Shown piece by piece: positions 1 to 9,555 of a stretch of DNA of 64,000 nt (positions within the stretch are counted from its first letter, which is position 1; every line of letters starts with the position of its first letter). The notes beneath the pieces were generated by a model. It saw only the letters and a program-made list of their open reading frames with translations, was not told the DNA's origin and ran no database searches. Made by a program: the position numbers and the translations under genes. Origin of the DNA: JABDBL01 sp963845445 (lineage in GTDB: Bacteria; Cyanobacteriota; Vampirovibrionia; Obscuribacterales; Obscuribacteraceae); assembly GCA_963845445.1 (NCBI GenBank), contig CAWJSE010000002.1, forward strand, positions 744,001 to 808,000. Direction: 5' to 3'.

Positions 1-1
1 T

Positions 2-439
2 GCCAATTTGGGACGCAGTTCGAAGAAATGGCACGTCAGGAACTACAAAGAGATCAAATTACCAATAGTAAAAAAGGACATAGATTTTGTCAAAGCCAAG
101 AGCAGACAAGTAGTTGGTGTTGATTTATTCATCGAATCAGCTTTGCCAGCAGAGCAGCTTGGACCAGATCTAGAGAAAATAATGGCTGGTAGCAAGTTAA
201 AGTTAAAGATGATTTCTAATCGCGGCACTAAAGTTTATCCTGCTATGGGCGCGATTACCGACTGTGTCGATCACTGGTTTTGTCGTTTTATGGCAACAGA
301 CCCGAAAGAAGAAGTGACTGATGCCACTGTTCATGATTTATTGCAAAAGGTGGGCAGTAAATACCGCTGGGTTCATCTTGAAAAATTGCAAGAGATAGAC
401 GGCAAGCAAGGTTTTACAAAAGCTCAAGGCGAAGACTAG
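2..439 (+). CDS. icd: NADP-dependent isocitrate dehydrogenase, C-terminal part (cut by left edge)
   Basis: Only the last ~145 residues are inside the window; the frame is open to the left edge, so the TTG at position 8 is not a real start. The segment VVGVDLFIES, followed by SKLKLKMISNRGTKVYP and a DHWFCRF motif, matches what I know of the extra C-terminal domain of the long isocitrate dehydrogenases of Thermus and Rickettsia type, which the E. coli type lacks. The enzyme converts isocitrate to 2-oxoglutarate in the cytosol, feeding the TCA cycle together with sdhCAB and the malic enzyme seen later in the window. The catalytic core lies outside, so cofactor choice cannot be read here. The family call rests on this domain alone. 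Confidence 0.75.
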   Translation, partial: ANLGRSSKKWHVRNYKEIKLPIVKKDIDFVKAKSRQVVGVDLFIESALPAEQLGPDLEKIMAGSKLKLKMISNRGTKVYPAMGAITDCVDHWFCRFMATDPKEEVTDATVHDLLQKVGSKYRWVHLEKLQEIDGKQGFTKAQGED

Positions 440-582
440 TTTGTAGATACTAAAAAAATAGCCATATCCCCTATCGATCAACTCAGAAGTGACTAGTTAG
501 AGTAGATAGCTGACAGGTTTCACTTGACTTCTCTTCTGCCTGCTTTATGATGTTGTCTCCAGCTTGCTCGGGAGAGAAATCT

Positions 583-1167
583 ATGAAAGTTAGAATATTA
601 ATCACGCTCTGTTTTGCCTTGTGTAGTGGCCTAAATCTATTGGCTCAAGCCCAAGAAGTAATCAATGAGCCCCATGTTCCCTTAAATGTACAGAAGCACT
701 ACTTTAAAGGCGACGAAGAAATTCAGATCACTTCGCCAGATCGACATATAGTTGATCTACGACACCAGAAATCAATAAATAATCTAACAATTATGATTTC
801 TCCGGCGCCAGCACCAAAAATAACCAATACCATAATTAAATTGCCAGAAGTGAGTGGTTTTCAAAGTAATATTCCGGCTACTAGCAATATTCCGACCAGT
901 AATAATTTACCTAAATTGGCTCCAGGACAGAATTACCGGCTTTTATCCAATACCAATAAATTAAAGCCTGGTGATCTATTAGCCCAACATTCTCTAAGCT
1001 TAACGGGTAAAAGCTTATCCCCACCGGCAACGCCAGCTCCCCAAATTGAAGTGTTGAAATACAATCAAACAGACAATCACTTCACCACCCACTCGAACTT
1101 AAGGGTAAATACAGCGGTAAGTGGCAAACTGAAATCAAAACCAGGGGCATTATTAAACTCCCAGTAA
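583..1167 (+). CDS. Secreted protein of unknown function, Pro/Asn/Thr-rich
   Basis: I do not recognise a family. I chose the ATG at 583 over the one at 547 because GGGAGAG lies just upstream and the resulting N-terminus is a clean signal peptide: basic MKVR, a hydrophobic stretch ending LLAQAQ, and an AQA-type signal peptidase I site near residue 23. The mature ~170 residues are low in complexity and rich in Pro, Asn, Ser and Thr, with short near-repeats such as IPATSNIPTSNN. No Cys pair, catalytic motif or membrane segment is visible. It is likely exported to the periplasm or surface. It is followed by a response regulator 159 bases downstream, with no sign of coupling. Confidence 0.6.
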   Translation: MKVRILITLCFALCSGLNLLAQAQEVINEPHVPLNVQKHYFKGDEEIQITSPDRHIVDLRHQKSINNLTIMISPAPAPKITNTIIKLPEVSGFQSNIPATSNIPTSNNLPKLAPGQNYRLLSNTNKLKPGDLLAQHSLSLTGKSLSPPATPAPQIEVLKYNQTDNHFTTHSNLRVNTAVSGKLKSKPGALLNSQ

Positions 1168-1326
1168 TTCCTTAAATCAAATTGCCAATTTTAAAATGGC
1201 TATTAAAAACTGCCCGGCAAATTAAAATTGGGTGACTTTGCTTAGAAAAAGAGGCCCGTTTATTCTGTCCGGGTATATAGCAATAGCCTTCATGAATTAT
1301 TCAGTAAAAAAGATCTAGGGCTCTAT

Positions 1327-2010
1327 ATGGCCAAAATATTGTTTGTAGAAGACGATCAGGGACTGGCAGAAATGGTATTAGAGTGGTTAGTTTGCGAACG
1401 CCACTCCATAGAACATCTAACCGATGGTCAAACCGGTCTTGATTATCTTCAGTATGGCAAATATGATCTCGCCATCTTAGATTGGACTTTGCCTAATAAA
1501 ACAGGGCTAGATATCTGCAAACAGCATAGATCCAACGGTGGCACCACTCCGGTGATTATGCTCACCGCAAAAGGAGCAGAGAACGATAAAGAGCTAGGCT
1601 TAGACTCTGGTGCCGATGATTATTTAACAAAACCATTCAGTGTAAAAGAATTATCCGCTCGCATTCGAGCGCTATTGCGCCGACCACATGCAACATTGTC
1701 CAATGTAATAAAAATTAAGGACCTTAAAATGGATTGCGTAAAACACACGCTTACCAAGAACAGCACTAATATTCAGCTCTTGCCTAAAGAATTCGCCTTA
1801 CTTGAATTTTTGATGCGCCATCCCGACGAGATATTTAGTAGCGAAGCGCTTCTTGACAGAGTATGGCACTGCGATAGCGAAGCAACACCAGATGCGGTGC
1901 GTACCTGTCTAAAAAGATTACGCAGAAAAATAGATACTGAATCGAGCGAAAGCATATCCTACATTCAAACGGTACCTAAGTTAGGCTATAAGCTACCACG
2001 CAATTTATAA
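1327..2010 (+). CDS. OmpR/PhoB-family response regulator (orphan)
   Basis: A full-length two-domain regulator of 227 residues. The receiver domain (about 1-120) has the acidic pocket E8-D9-D10, the phosphoacceptor D52 in LAILDWTLP, T80 in VIMLTAKG and K102 in YLTKPF. The C-terminal half (about 130-225) is a winged-helix DNA-binding domain with LLPKEFALLEFLMRHP, a recognition region TPDAVRTCLKRLRRK and the closing wing VPKLGYKL. It should bind DNA as a phosphorylation-dependent dimer. No histidine kinase lies beside it in the window, so its partner is encoded elsewhere. The flanking genes give no hint of its regulon. Confidence 0.92.
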   Translation: MAKILFVEDDQGLAEMVLEWLVCERHSIEHLTDGQTGLDYLQYGKYDLAILDWTLPNKTGLDICKQHRSNGGTTPVIMLTAKGAENDKELGLDSGADDYLTKPFSVKELSARIRALLRRPHATLSNVIKIKDLKMDCVKHTLTKNSTNIQLLPKEFALLEFLMRHPDEIFSSEALLDRVWHCDSEATPDAVRTCLKRLRRKIDTESSESISYIQTVPKLGYKLPRNL

Positions 2011-2157
2011 CTTTGAACTTTACCAAATGTTCTTAATATAACTTTTTCCAGCTGTAAGCATTTCTAAATTGGTAAAATACTCTGCATCGGCAATTTAGAG
2101 CTGGTTCCTAAACTCATAACGTTGAAAATAACCCAGTATTTAAGGATATAACATATA

Positions 2158-2853
2158 GTGGCTGATCAAGAAATAATGAAAGTGCTAGCAGAAGTCGGGG
2201 CTGTAATTATCGACAGCCATATTGTTTATACTTCAGGAAGACACGGCAGTACCTATGTGAATAAGGATGCTCTCTACAAACACACTCAAAAGACCTCACA
2301 ATTATGTGAAATGATGGCCAACCAGTATGATCCACAACAAATCGATGTGGTCATCGGACCAACAATTGGTGGCGTAGTGCTGTCCCAATGGTTAGCTCAC
2401 CATTTGAATGCCAGGCGCACTTCTGGCGAAACTTTATCCCTTTATGCCGAAAAAGTGGGTCAAGGAGCGGAGAAAAGGTTTGTTATAGAACGCGGCTATG
2501 ATTTATTCATTCCTGAAAAGATCATAGTGGTAGTAGAGGATATTTTGACTACTGGAGGCTCTGCCAATCAGGTCATTGAGTGTGTGCGAGCTTTGGGTGG
2601 CAATATAATTGGCTTAAGTGTTTTATGCAATAGAGGAGATATTAAGCCTGCAACCGTAGGTAACGTCCCAATTCATGCTCTTACTAGTCTTATGATGACC
2701 TCATGGGAAGAGAAAGAATGTCCTCTCTGCAAAGACAGCGTACCGATCAACACTAACGTTGGTAAGGGAAAAGAATTTCTTGAGAAACATAATCCCGACC
2801 TATTAAAAACAACTCTTCCTACATCCAAAAAGCAGAATCGAACCTATAAATAG
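2158..2853 (+). CDS. pyrE: Orotate phosphoribosyltransferase-like protein
   Basis: Likely transfers ribose-5-phosphate from PRPP to orotate to make OMP in pyrimidine synthesis. The PRPP-binding loop VVVEDILTTGGSA sits at residues 123-135, and an upstream VVIGPTIGGVVLS loop binds pyrophosphate. The N-terminal SGRHGSTYVNKDAL is typical of PyrE. The tail carries WEEKECPLCKDSVPIN, with a CPLC pair found in a subset of bacterial and archaeal PyrE-like proteins. The start is GTG, with AAGGA about 11 bases upstream. At 231 residues it is slightly longer than E. coli PyrE; the last ~20 basic residues are extra. No other pyr gene is nearby. Another type I phosphoribosyltransferase specificity is possible but less likely. 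Confidence 0.82.
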   Translation: MADQEIMKVLAEVGAVIIDSHIVYTSGRHGSTYVNKDALYKHTQKTSQLCEMMANQYDPQQIDVVIGPTIGGVVLSQWLAHHLNARRTSGETLSLYAEKVGQGAEKRFVIERGYDLFIPEKIIVVVEDILTTGGSANQVIECVRALGGNIIGLSVLCNRGDIKPATVGNVPIHALTSLMMTSWEEKECPLCKDSVPINTNVGKGKEFLEKHNPDLLKTTLPTSKKQNRTYK

Positions 2854-2863
2854 TTCAGCCTGT

Positions 2864-3418
2864 TTAACTCTTTACTTTCGCAAGCTCATCTTTAGTACAG
2901 TCCGCTAGTATAACCGAACTGTGCACTAGCTCTTCTATACGGTTAGTTATCTCGGCATCGTAAATCACATCATTTTTAAATGCGGTACCATCGGCATAGA
3001 CAAAACGCGGGTTAATCAAGCAACGAAAATCTAACATCAAACTATTGGCTAGACTAATAATAGACATATAACTCGATTTTCCACCGGCCGCGCAAAGGAA
3101 CCCAACAGTTTTATTGTTCCAAGCTTGTCCTGTTAATTCCACTAGATTTTTTGCTGCTGCCGAAAAAGAATAATTATAAACAGGCACCGCTATTAGTATC
3201 ATTTTTGCTAGTTTAATTTTGCTACCCATTATAGCCACATTTCCATGTTCATATGCCGCATCGCCATCACAGATGGGCAATGGATAATCTCGCAAATCCA
3301 AATATTCGCTTTTTTCCTTCTTTTCCTTTTCTAACAATTCAAAGGCCTTCAACGCCATCACCCGGCTATTACTGCCGGGATTTAGACTAGTGCTGATAAC
3401 CAAAAAGTCTCCTGCCAT
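2864..3418 (-). CDS. NADPH-dependent FMN reductase family protein
   Basis: A flavodoxin-fold reductase of 184 residues. The phosphate-binding loop for FMN is STSLNPGSNSR near the N-terminus. AVPVYNYSFSAAAKNLVEL and the following FLCAAGGKSSY loop are the usual flavin-contacting segments. Such enzymes reduce free FMN, quinones or metal ions with NAD(P)H in the cytosol. The start was set at the ATG at 3418 because GGGAGG lies six bases upstream; the TTG two codons earlier overlaps that site. It converges on pyrE, leaving only ten bases and no visible terminator hairpin. Substrate cannot be inferred. Confidence 0.85.
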   Translation of the reverse strand: MAGDFLVISTSLNPGSNSRVMALKAFELLEKEKKEKSEYLDLRDYPLPICDGDAAYEHGNVAIMGSKIKLAKMILIAVPVYNYSFSAAAKNLVELTGQAWNNKTVGFLCAAGGKSSYMSIISLANSLMLDFRCLINPRFVYADGTAFKNDVIYDAEITNRIEELVHSSVILADCTKDELAKVKS

Positions 3419-3578
3419 GATCAACCTCCCAAAACCAACTTATGCTTGAAAATCTAATTAAAACAGATATAGTCCTATACTTATTCTAACTCTAGACATA
3501 TTCTTATACGAATTAATATTGCTTAACTGGAACGATGTTATAGTTAGTTAAATACAAATTGTAATTAAGTAACTACAA

Positions 3579-4172
3579 ATGGGCGAAAAGACCACCAACA
3601 TTAGTATCCGAATTCCAGACGAGTACCGAAAACGTCTTCAGATTCAGGCTGATAAGAAGGGGATAAGTTTTAACGCACACATATTTCGCGTTCTGGAAAT
3701 TCATTTGATGAGTTCGGGATTTGGACCTACGTCGGTCACTTCCTCCTCCGGCAGACTGTTTCAGATTCGTTGCGAGCCCTATCTTGATAATGTCGATGAA
3801 ACCACTTGGGCTTATTTCATTGACGAACCTAAATTCGAAAAAGAGCGAGCCTATTATCTAATTGGCATCGGCCGAACAATAATGCGCGACTGGCAAGTAA
3901 AAGACAAAAGCACTGTTTCTAAAGAAGTAGGACTGGCTCTATTGAACTATTACAACCGTAAAGGTATGGAAATAGATCGTCTTATTTGGAATCAATACCC
4001 AGGCCCTGACAACGACGGCCGCAGAATACTGCAGTTTGCTGAAGTACCGGAGACACTGGAAGAATTTTTTGATCTGCTAATGACAGAAAAATGGCTTGAT
4101 AAATTTGTCAGCCAGGATGATCAAAGCCAGGATATCCGCAGAGGCCGCCCAGAATCAGCATTGTATCGCTAA
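3579..4172 (+). CDS. Ribbon-helix-helix (Arc/MetJ-like) N-terminus fused to an unrecognised domain
   Basis: Residues 1-45 look like a ribbon-helix-helix DNA-binding unit: the strand TNISIRIPDEYRKRLQIQA is followed by a helix starting KGISFNAHI and a second helix RVLEIHL. The remaining ~150 residues (with the motifs TTWAYFIDEP, YYLIGIGRTIMRDW and EVPETLEEFFDLL) match nothing I can name and are rich in aromatic and acidic residues. Such fusions are usually transcriptional repressors with a sensing or oligomerising domain. The gene ends 46 bases before the desaturase start on the same strand, so it may regulate or be co-transcribed with it; that is inference. No clear ribosome-binding site precedes the ATG. 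Confidence 0.6.
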   Translation: MGEKTTNISIRIPDEYRKRLQIQADKKGISFNAHIFRVLEIHLMSSGFGPTSVTSSSGRLFQIRCEPYLDNVDETTWAYFIDEPKFEKERAYYLIGIGRTIMRDWQVKDKSTVSKEVGLALLNYYNRKGMEIDRLIWNQYPGPDNDGRRILQFAEVPETLEEFFDLLMTEKWLDKFVSQDDQSQDIRRGRPESALYR

Positions 4173-4218
4173 GAACGGAGGCCTTCGGCAGGCACATTTT
4201 GACTACCTGAGGACCAAC

Positions 4219-4986
4219 ATGATCGAATTTATTACAGTTTTTCTTATCTGTTATATATGGCACGCGTTGGGTGTAACTGTTGGTTATCATCGACTACTTT
4301 CACATCGTTCATTTTCGTGCCCCAAAATAGTCGAATATTTTTGGGTATTAGGCGGTTACCTCGCTTTTGAAGGATCCCCAATTTGGTGGGCTACAATCCA
4401 TCGTGCTCACCATCGTTATACCGATACAGCTCTTGATCCTCATTCTCCAAAATATGGCATGGGCAACGCACATGTGGGCTGGCTCATGCATAGAGGGTAT
4501 GCTGCCCATATCGATCCAATCAGTCAAGCAAAGGATTTAATCAAAGATCCTCTTTATAATTACTTAGAGCAAGATGGTGTCTGGCATCGCGCCCACTTTT
4601 CGGCCTTCTTTTATGGCATAGCGTTCAGATTAATAATTTGGCTTTGTTTCGGCTGGATAGCTGCTTTAGCAAGTCTTTTAGCCGGTTTTGCTGTGCTGCA
4701 AATTCCATTAATGCTAAATGTCATTTGTCATATACCAAAACTTGGTTATAAAAATTATGCTACCGGGGACGAAAGTGTAAATGTCTGGTGGGTTGCTGTC
4801 TTAGCTATGGGAGAAGGCTGGCATAACAATCACCATGCTAGCCCTGGCTCCGCCAAATCAGGCATAAAGCCTTGGGAGTTTGATTTATCCTGGCAAATCA
4901 TTTCTTCAATGCAAAAGCTAAAATTAGCGTGGCGCGTCAACGTTTATGATCCGGAAAAACTTATACTTAAAACAAAGGGCTATTAA
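4219..4986 (+). CDS. Delta-9-type acyl-CoA/acyl-lipid fatty-acid desaturase
   Basis: Membrane di-iron desaturase of 255 residues. The three histidine boxes are all present: HRLLSH at residues 24-29, HRAHH at 61-65 and HNNHH at 202-206, the last within GEGWHNNHH. Hydrophobic segments flank them in the order expected for the OLE1/DesC-like family. The frame is open 41 codons further upstream, overlapping the previous gene, but the ATG at 4219 fits better: TGAGGA precedes it and hydrophobic sequence begins at once, as in homologues. It introduces a cis double bond into saturated acyl chains with O2 and an electron donor, which raises membrane fluidity. A dedicated ferredoxin or reductase is not adjacent. 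Confidence 0.88.
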   Translation: MIEFITVFLICYIWHALGVTVGYHRLLSHRSFSCPKIVEYFWVLGGYLAFEGSPIWWATIHRAHHRYTDTALDPHSPKYGMGNAHVGWLMHRGYAAHIDPISQAKDLIKDPLYNYLEQDGVWHRAHFSAFFYGIAFRLIIWLCFGWIAALASLLAGFAVLQIPLMLNVICHIPKLGYKNYATGDESVNVWWVAVLAMGEGWHNNHHASPGSAKSGIKPWEFDLSWQIISSMQKLKLAWRVNVYDPEKLILKTKGY

Positions 4987-4995
4987 TTAGACAAG

Positions 4996-5952
4996 TCAGT
5001 CTTTCACTAATGCTGGCAGAACTCCGCTTCTTTCCAACAGCCGAAGAACTGCATAATAGTGCACGCGCCAAACTTCAGGACCAAAACCACCAGCAAACAA
5101 CATTGTGAGCGGAATTTGTCTATCCGCAAAATAATCAACCACGAATTGGTCCCGCTGTTTCATATCTGCCAATGTAAGCTTAATGAAGCGTGTTCCTGGC
5201 AGCATATCTTTCTCGTATGGATCACTGCCTGCAATATAGAGCACTATGTCCGGAGAAAAGCATTTCATCATCTTCTCAATACCTTCGGCCGTCTTTTCAA
5301 GATACAAATGACTTTCATCTTCTTTGATCGCTATATCCAAACAACTTTCTTGCTTTTCCTCGGGCCAGCCTTCCTGAGAATGCACCGAAAGTGTGAATAC
5401 AGAAGAATCATTCCGAAATATCAGGGCTGTACCGTCCCCCTGATGAAAATCCAAATCTAGAACCAGAAAGCGCTTAGCTAACTTCTTCTTCTGCAATAAA
5501 CGTACTGCAATAGCTATATCATTGAGGACGCAAAATCCTCGTCCTTGGGCGGGAAAAGCATGACTATAACCACCACCTAACGTAGCACTCAATCCAAGAT
5601 CCAGAGCAAGTTTAGCTGAAAGAGCGGTGCCACCGCATTTTACGCTTATATCATCTATCAATTCAGGAAGACGTCTGATTGCAGCCTTAGGGTTGTAGTC
5701 TTCTTCCTTCAGGTCAAGAATATCAATCCAGGTTCGTTCATCTTTCAAACTATCTAAATATTCCTTGGTATGAACAAGCTCCATTTCAGAACGAGTCACT
5801 GCTACCGGTTCCATATAACCGACTGAGTACCCAAGATTATTGGCAAGCTGATTTAAAACCATACTACCGCGGTCCAGCGCGAAAGGTTTATCAACGCCAA
5901 AGGCAGTTAAATCGGTATTGTATCTTTTGGAATAGACAAGATGTTTGCGCAT
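4996..5952 (-). CDS. Histone deacetylase-family protein, class IV (HDAC11/AcuC-like)
   Basis: A zinc-dependent amidohydrolase of 318 residues. Expected zinc ligands are D168 and H170 in VLDLDFHQGDG and D244 in YIAGSDPYEKD. H131 in GGYSHAF sits where the catalytic histidine pair is found. The shorter length and LDLDFHQGDGTA match class IV (HDAC11-like) rather than AcuC proper. Bacterial members deacetylate small amines or acetyl-lysine; the substrate is not predictable here. The start ATG gives MRKHLVYS, a normal family beginning. It is convergent with the desaturase and separated from the MFS gene upstream by about 65 bases. Confidence 0.85.
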   Translation of the reverse strand: MRKHLVYSKRYNTDLTAFGVDKPFALDRGSMVLNQLANNLGYSVGYMEPVAVTRSEMELVHTKEYLDSLKDERTWIDILDLKEEDYNPKAAIRRLPELIDDISVKCGGTALSAKLALDLGLSATLGGGYSHAFPAQGRGFCVLNDIAIAVRLLQKKKLAKRFLVLDLDFHQGDGTALIFRNDSSVFTLSVHSQEGWPEEKQESCLDIAIKEDESHLYLEKTAEGIEKMMKCFSPDIVLYIAGSDPYEKDMLPGTRFIKLTLADMKQRDQFVVDYFADRQIPLTMLFAGGFGPEVWRVHYYAVLRLLERSGVLPALVKD

Positions 5953-6017
5953 AAATCCCTATCTAAATATTTGGCATCACTAATATTCATATCAAGACTA
6001 TTGATATTATCGTTTGA

Positions 6018-7392
6018 CTATTCTTTGACAAAACTGGCTAACAGTATACCTGATAAATAACAAACTCCAGCAATAAATGCTGCCATCATAGCGTATGAGC
6101 CATGAAAACTAGTTATCAATTGTGTAGAGCATAACATGGTGCCTGCAGCAATGAGTCTACCTATAGCCCAGGTTATACCAGACGCAGTACCTCTCAAGTT
6201 AATGTTAAACACTTGTGGCGTCCATATACAAAGCAGGTTGAACATTTGAATACCAATAAAACCTTCGGCCAAACATAGTAATAGAATTAAAGGAGAATAT
6301 ACTTTGAATGAAAAGAGCATGCCTAAAACCACCAGCAATGTTCCGAAAAAACTAATTCTCAGAGCATTGGACATACCGCTATAGCGAATTAGCAAAGGTG
6401 TAAAAAAACAGCCAGCTAAGCCACCTATACCCATCCAAAAAGTTGCCGCACTCTTTTGATCAAGAGCATTTATATGACTTATCTGATCGATCCAAGATGG
6501 AATCCATGCTACGCCAGCCCAATAACCAACTATGGCACACGTTCCTAGAGCAGTTGCGAGCAGCAGCTTGGGGGTATTATCTTTATTGAAAATACTCTCC
6601 GCACGCTCCATCTGCATTCGTGTAGTTGCTTCTTTAACCTTGCCGCTTACATGATTATCTATCGATTTAGTTTCTGTCAAAGATTGACGTATATAAAGCG
6701 TTAACAAAGCCGGCACAGTACCTGCTAAAAACAACCACCGCCAGCTAAACATACTCGAGACATAAGTAAACATGCTCACCAATAACATGCCCACTGGAAA
6801 AGAGCTTTGACTAAGGCTAATAGCCCAAGATCTACCTTTGGGATGCCACGACTCAGCTAAATATATTACTCCAACGTTAATCTCACCGCCAATTCCCACA
6901 CCGACAAGAAATCTAAAGATAGCCAGTTCCAACCAATTGTGAGAAGTCGCGCACAATCCGCTAGCTACAGCATAAAGAAGAATACTGTAGATCAATGCTC
7001 TCACTCTGCCCAAATGATCCGCTATTGCCCCAAATGAAGATGGCACCAATGCCCCAGCCAACCATGAAGCAAGCCAATATAGAGGAGCCATAAAATCCAA
7101 TCTTCGTATAATCGCTTGTATGCAGGAGATCGCCCAAAGCAGGAACCAAAGCTATGTAAAAAATTGTAGCATCCATAGCGTCAAAGGCTTCACCAAGCCA
7201 TGTAGCTAAAAATGCATGTAGCCGTGACTGCCGAACTTTTATCCCATGCCTAGATGAGGAAACTATAGAGATTGATTTCTTAGCTAATGTATCTTTTAGC
7301 ATTTCAACAATATTTCTCTTCTTCAAACACCAATACTGTTTGAATTTTTGCATTATATTTTCGAATTGTGATAATAACGACGATTTAAGCAT
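6018..7392 (-). pseudogene. MFS transporter, paralogue 1, interrupted by a single-base frameshift near 7035
   Basis: Two overlapping frames together make one 12-helix major facilitator. The N-terminal frame begins at 7392 (an internal ATG giving MLKDTLAKKS at about 7302 is a better-sized start) and carries LATWLGEAFDAMDA and the end of helix 2, FMVGWGIGAIF. The second frame resumes with FGAIADHLGRVR, the signature cytoplasmic loop 2-3, then FRFLVGVGIGGE, and runs to the stop. Dropping one A on the coding strand (the T at 7035 on +) joins the two as ...GAIFFGAIADH..., in register with the second MFS gene at 25-26.5 kb. The subtype resembles organic acid/sugar acid carriers, but the substrate is unknown. 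Either the gene is inactive or the base is an error. Confidence 0.85.
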
Positions 7393-7463
7393 ATAAAATG
7401 GAAGTTGTTCTGTCTAATCAATAACAAATAGTCAAAGTAAACACTAAATGATTTTCACTAAAG

Positions 7464-8024
7464 ATGATGAATAATACAAGCAACGAGCAAACAGCCCGCT
7501 TCAATATCGCACTCATTCCAGAAAATAAGCATTTCATCGCTCACAACATAAAATTGGCGCAAGACAACTTTGCCTCACAAGCACAAGAATATTTATTAGG
7601 CGATAATGCGTGGCCTCATATAACCTTATGTCAGTTTGAAGCAAACCCAGATCGCCTACCAGAGATTTGGTCTGCAGTAATGCCTCTAGCCAGCAAGCCA
7701 TTATCAATACATCTGGGACCATTTTATATCTTGCTTTATGAAGGATACTATTGGGTAGGATTGAGCACACGACGGGAGCCAGAACTAATCGCTTTACAGT
7801 TAGCTGTAAACGAAGTATTGAATAGTTTCGGAATAAAAAGTAATCAGCCGCATAGCAATTATTTTCCACATATAACCTGGGCCCGTTGTAATACTGAAAC
7901 CCCACCAGCAATAAGAGTTTTGCCTACAGCCGAATTCTGGTCATCGCCGAACTTATTCGCATTGTCGCTAGGCAAGTCCAGTCCTTACGGAATCTATCGT
8001 AAGCGCTTGTTCCCAAATGAATAA
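7464..8024 (+). CDS. 2H phosphoesterase (2'-5' RNA ligase-like) family protein
   Basis: The two H-x-T motifs that define this superfamily are both present and well spaced: H52-I-T54 in AWPHITLCQF and H136-I-T138 in YFPHITWARC. Each half would contribute one His and one Thr to a symmetrical active site. Members hydrolyse cyclic phosphodiesters or join 2'-5' RNA ends; which applies here cannot be told. The 186-residue length is normal. Two consecutive ATG codons at 7464 and 7467 are both possible starts. It is divergent from the MFS gene and precedes the duplicated glycosyltransferase cassette on the same strand. Confidence 0.8.
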   Translation: MMNNTSNEQTARFNIALIPENKHFIAHNIKLAQDNFASQAQEYLLGDNAWPHITLCQFEANPDRLPEIWSAVMPLASKPLSIHLGPFYILLYEGYYWVGLSTRREPELIALQLAVNEVLNSFGIKSNQPHSNYFPHITWARCNTETPPAIRVLPTAEFWSSPNLFALSLGKSSPYGIYRKRLFPNE

Positions 8025-8198
8025 TAGCTCACACTTGAGAACCGTCGACTCTAAGATCGATTTCGCTATGCAATATCCATTAGATTTAGTCAGTAAACTC
8101 TTATGTTAGAATCAATATGATTTTTTGAATTGAGAGGTAAGTAGAGAGCTGAAGCCTCAGGGTTTTAGTATCAGCCAAAAGAAGATTTTCGCTTTGAT

Positions 8199-9550
8199 AT
8201 GAAATTCAATCGCATAATGATTTTTAATTGTCTACGCTTGGCCCTTATCTGTATTATTCTCTCGCACCACTTTTGCCATATTACCAATCTCTTTGATTAT
8301 TTCCAAAAAGAGTTAAAACCCCATGCCCAGAGCTGTTTTTTGTTTGCTGTGCCAGGACCAGCAACAGGAGATTGTTATGTCGGCGATTTTCTTCACTTTT
8401 ATTCGGCGGGATTGCTTAACAAAGAAAGATTAGAGAATAAACGATCTGTAGATGTCTATAATTCCTTTTTATTAACTCAAACTATAGAGTCTGTCATTGC
8501 ACCGATGCATCCTCTCGGAACATATTCTTTTCAGTATCCCCCTATGTTCTTTGCTCTAATAACACCATTGGCATATTTCCATCTTTATACAGCCTGGCGA
8601 ATATGGTTTTTTGCCATAGCCATTTGTGCAGCACTTACTTACATTTTTATAGCCTATAAGTCACTAAATAGCAGACCATTTCTTCTGATCGGACTTTTCA
8701 TTTTTTTCACTACTTATCCTACCAGCCAAAATTTTATTATTGGACAGACTACCGCTATTGAAGCAGCGATAATAGCTTTGTCCTTTCGGTTACTTATCGA
8801 CAAAAATTATTTTTGGTCAGGCTTTTTGCGGGGGCCTCGCTCCTTAAAATGCAATTCTCACCAATTATTTTAGCCCCTGGTTTTTTTGTGGGCAAAAGAG
8901 CTTTCTTGCGCGGCTTTCTCTTAATGATTAGCATCGAGATTTTATTGTCAATTTTTGTCGTAGGCTTTGATAATATATGGCGTTTTATTAGAGTCATTTA
9001 TGTAGCTGAGATAACGCACTCTATTAGTGATTTAGACGATCTTTGGTACTCGTTTACCTTTACAGGTATGCTGGACTGTTTACCTTGGTTCATTTCTAGC
9101 GCCGCCAAAATAGGTCAAGTAACGTACGTTATAATCTGTATCAGTATATTGGCACTATGGGCAAAGACTTATCCAGCTTTGCGAAAGGTAAGTAATCAAT
9201 CAATTGAATTGATGGCTTCTCTAACAACAATTCCATTGGTGGTATTTAGTTTGCATGGTTGTTTTTATGACTATTTGCTTTTTATCTTTCCCTGCTTATG
9301 GTTATATATTTGGAGCACCACAGATGACGCAGATTACACTCTGCTGCAATCTGTTATTCGTCTCATTCTTTCTTTAGTAACGTGTCTTGTACCTTTCTTA
9401 TATTGGGACAGTTTGGTCATGCAATTTGGTGAACACACTATTACAGCCTATCAATTGCGATATTTCTTGATGGCCATGGTATTGCTTGCGTGTGCGGCAA
9501 TAGCTCTTCTTTTAGAATTCAGAAAACCTAGTAAACTTCAAACTGAGTAA
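8199..9550 (+). pseudogene. GT87-like polytopic membrane glycosyltransferase, copy 1, with a -1 frameshift at 8823-8827
   Basis: First copy of a tandem duplication; its full-length sister is at 10717-12096. The N-terminal frame runs to YFWSGF, then shifts; the other frame continues AGASLLKMQFSPIILAPGFF to the end. Restoring one T in the run of five at 8823-8827 gives YFWSGFFAGASLLKMQ, which aligns with YFWAGIIAALSLLKMQ in the sister. Family-like features are an early DFLHFYSAGLLN acidic motif after the first helix, QYPPMFFALITPLAYF, a GQT motif and about ten hydrophobic segments. GT87-type enzymes use polyprenyl-phosphate sugars on the outer face of the inner membrane. The following TPR lipoprotein starts five bases after the stop, so the two form one transcription unit. 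Confidence 0.75.
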
Positions 9551-9555
9551 ATAGA

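Noticed and set aside
5059..5460. 133-codon plus-strand frame inside the deacetylase gene
   Set aside because: Antisense shadow of a clearly conserved gene; Cys/His-rich noise.
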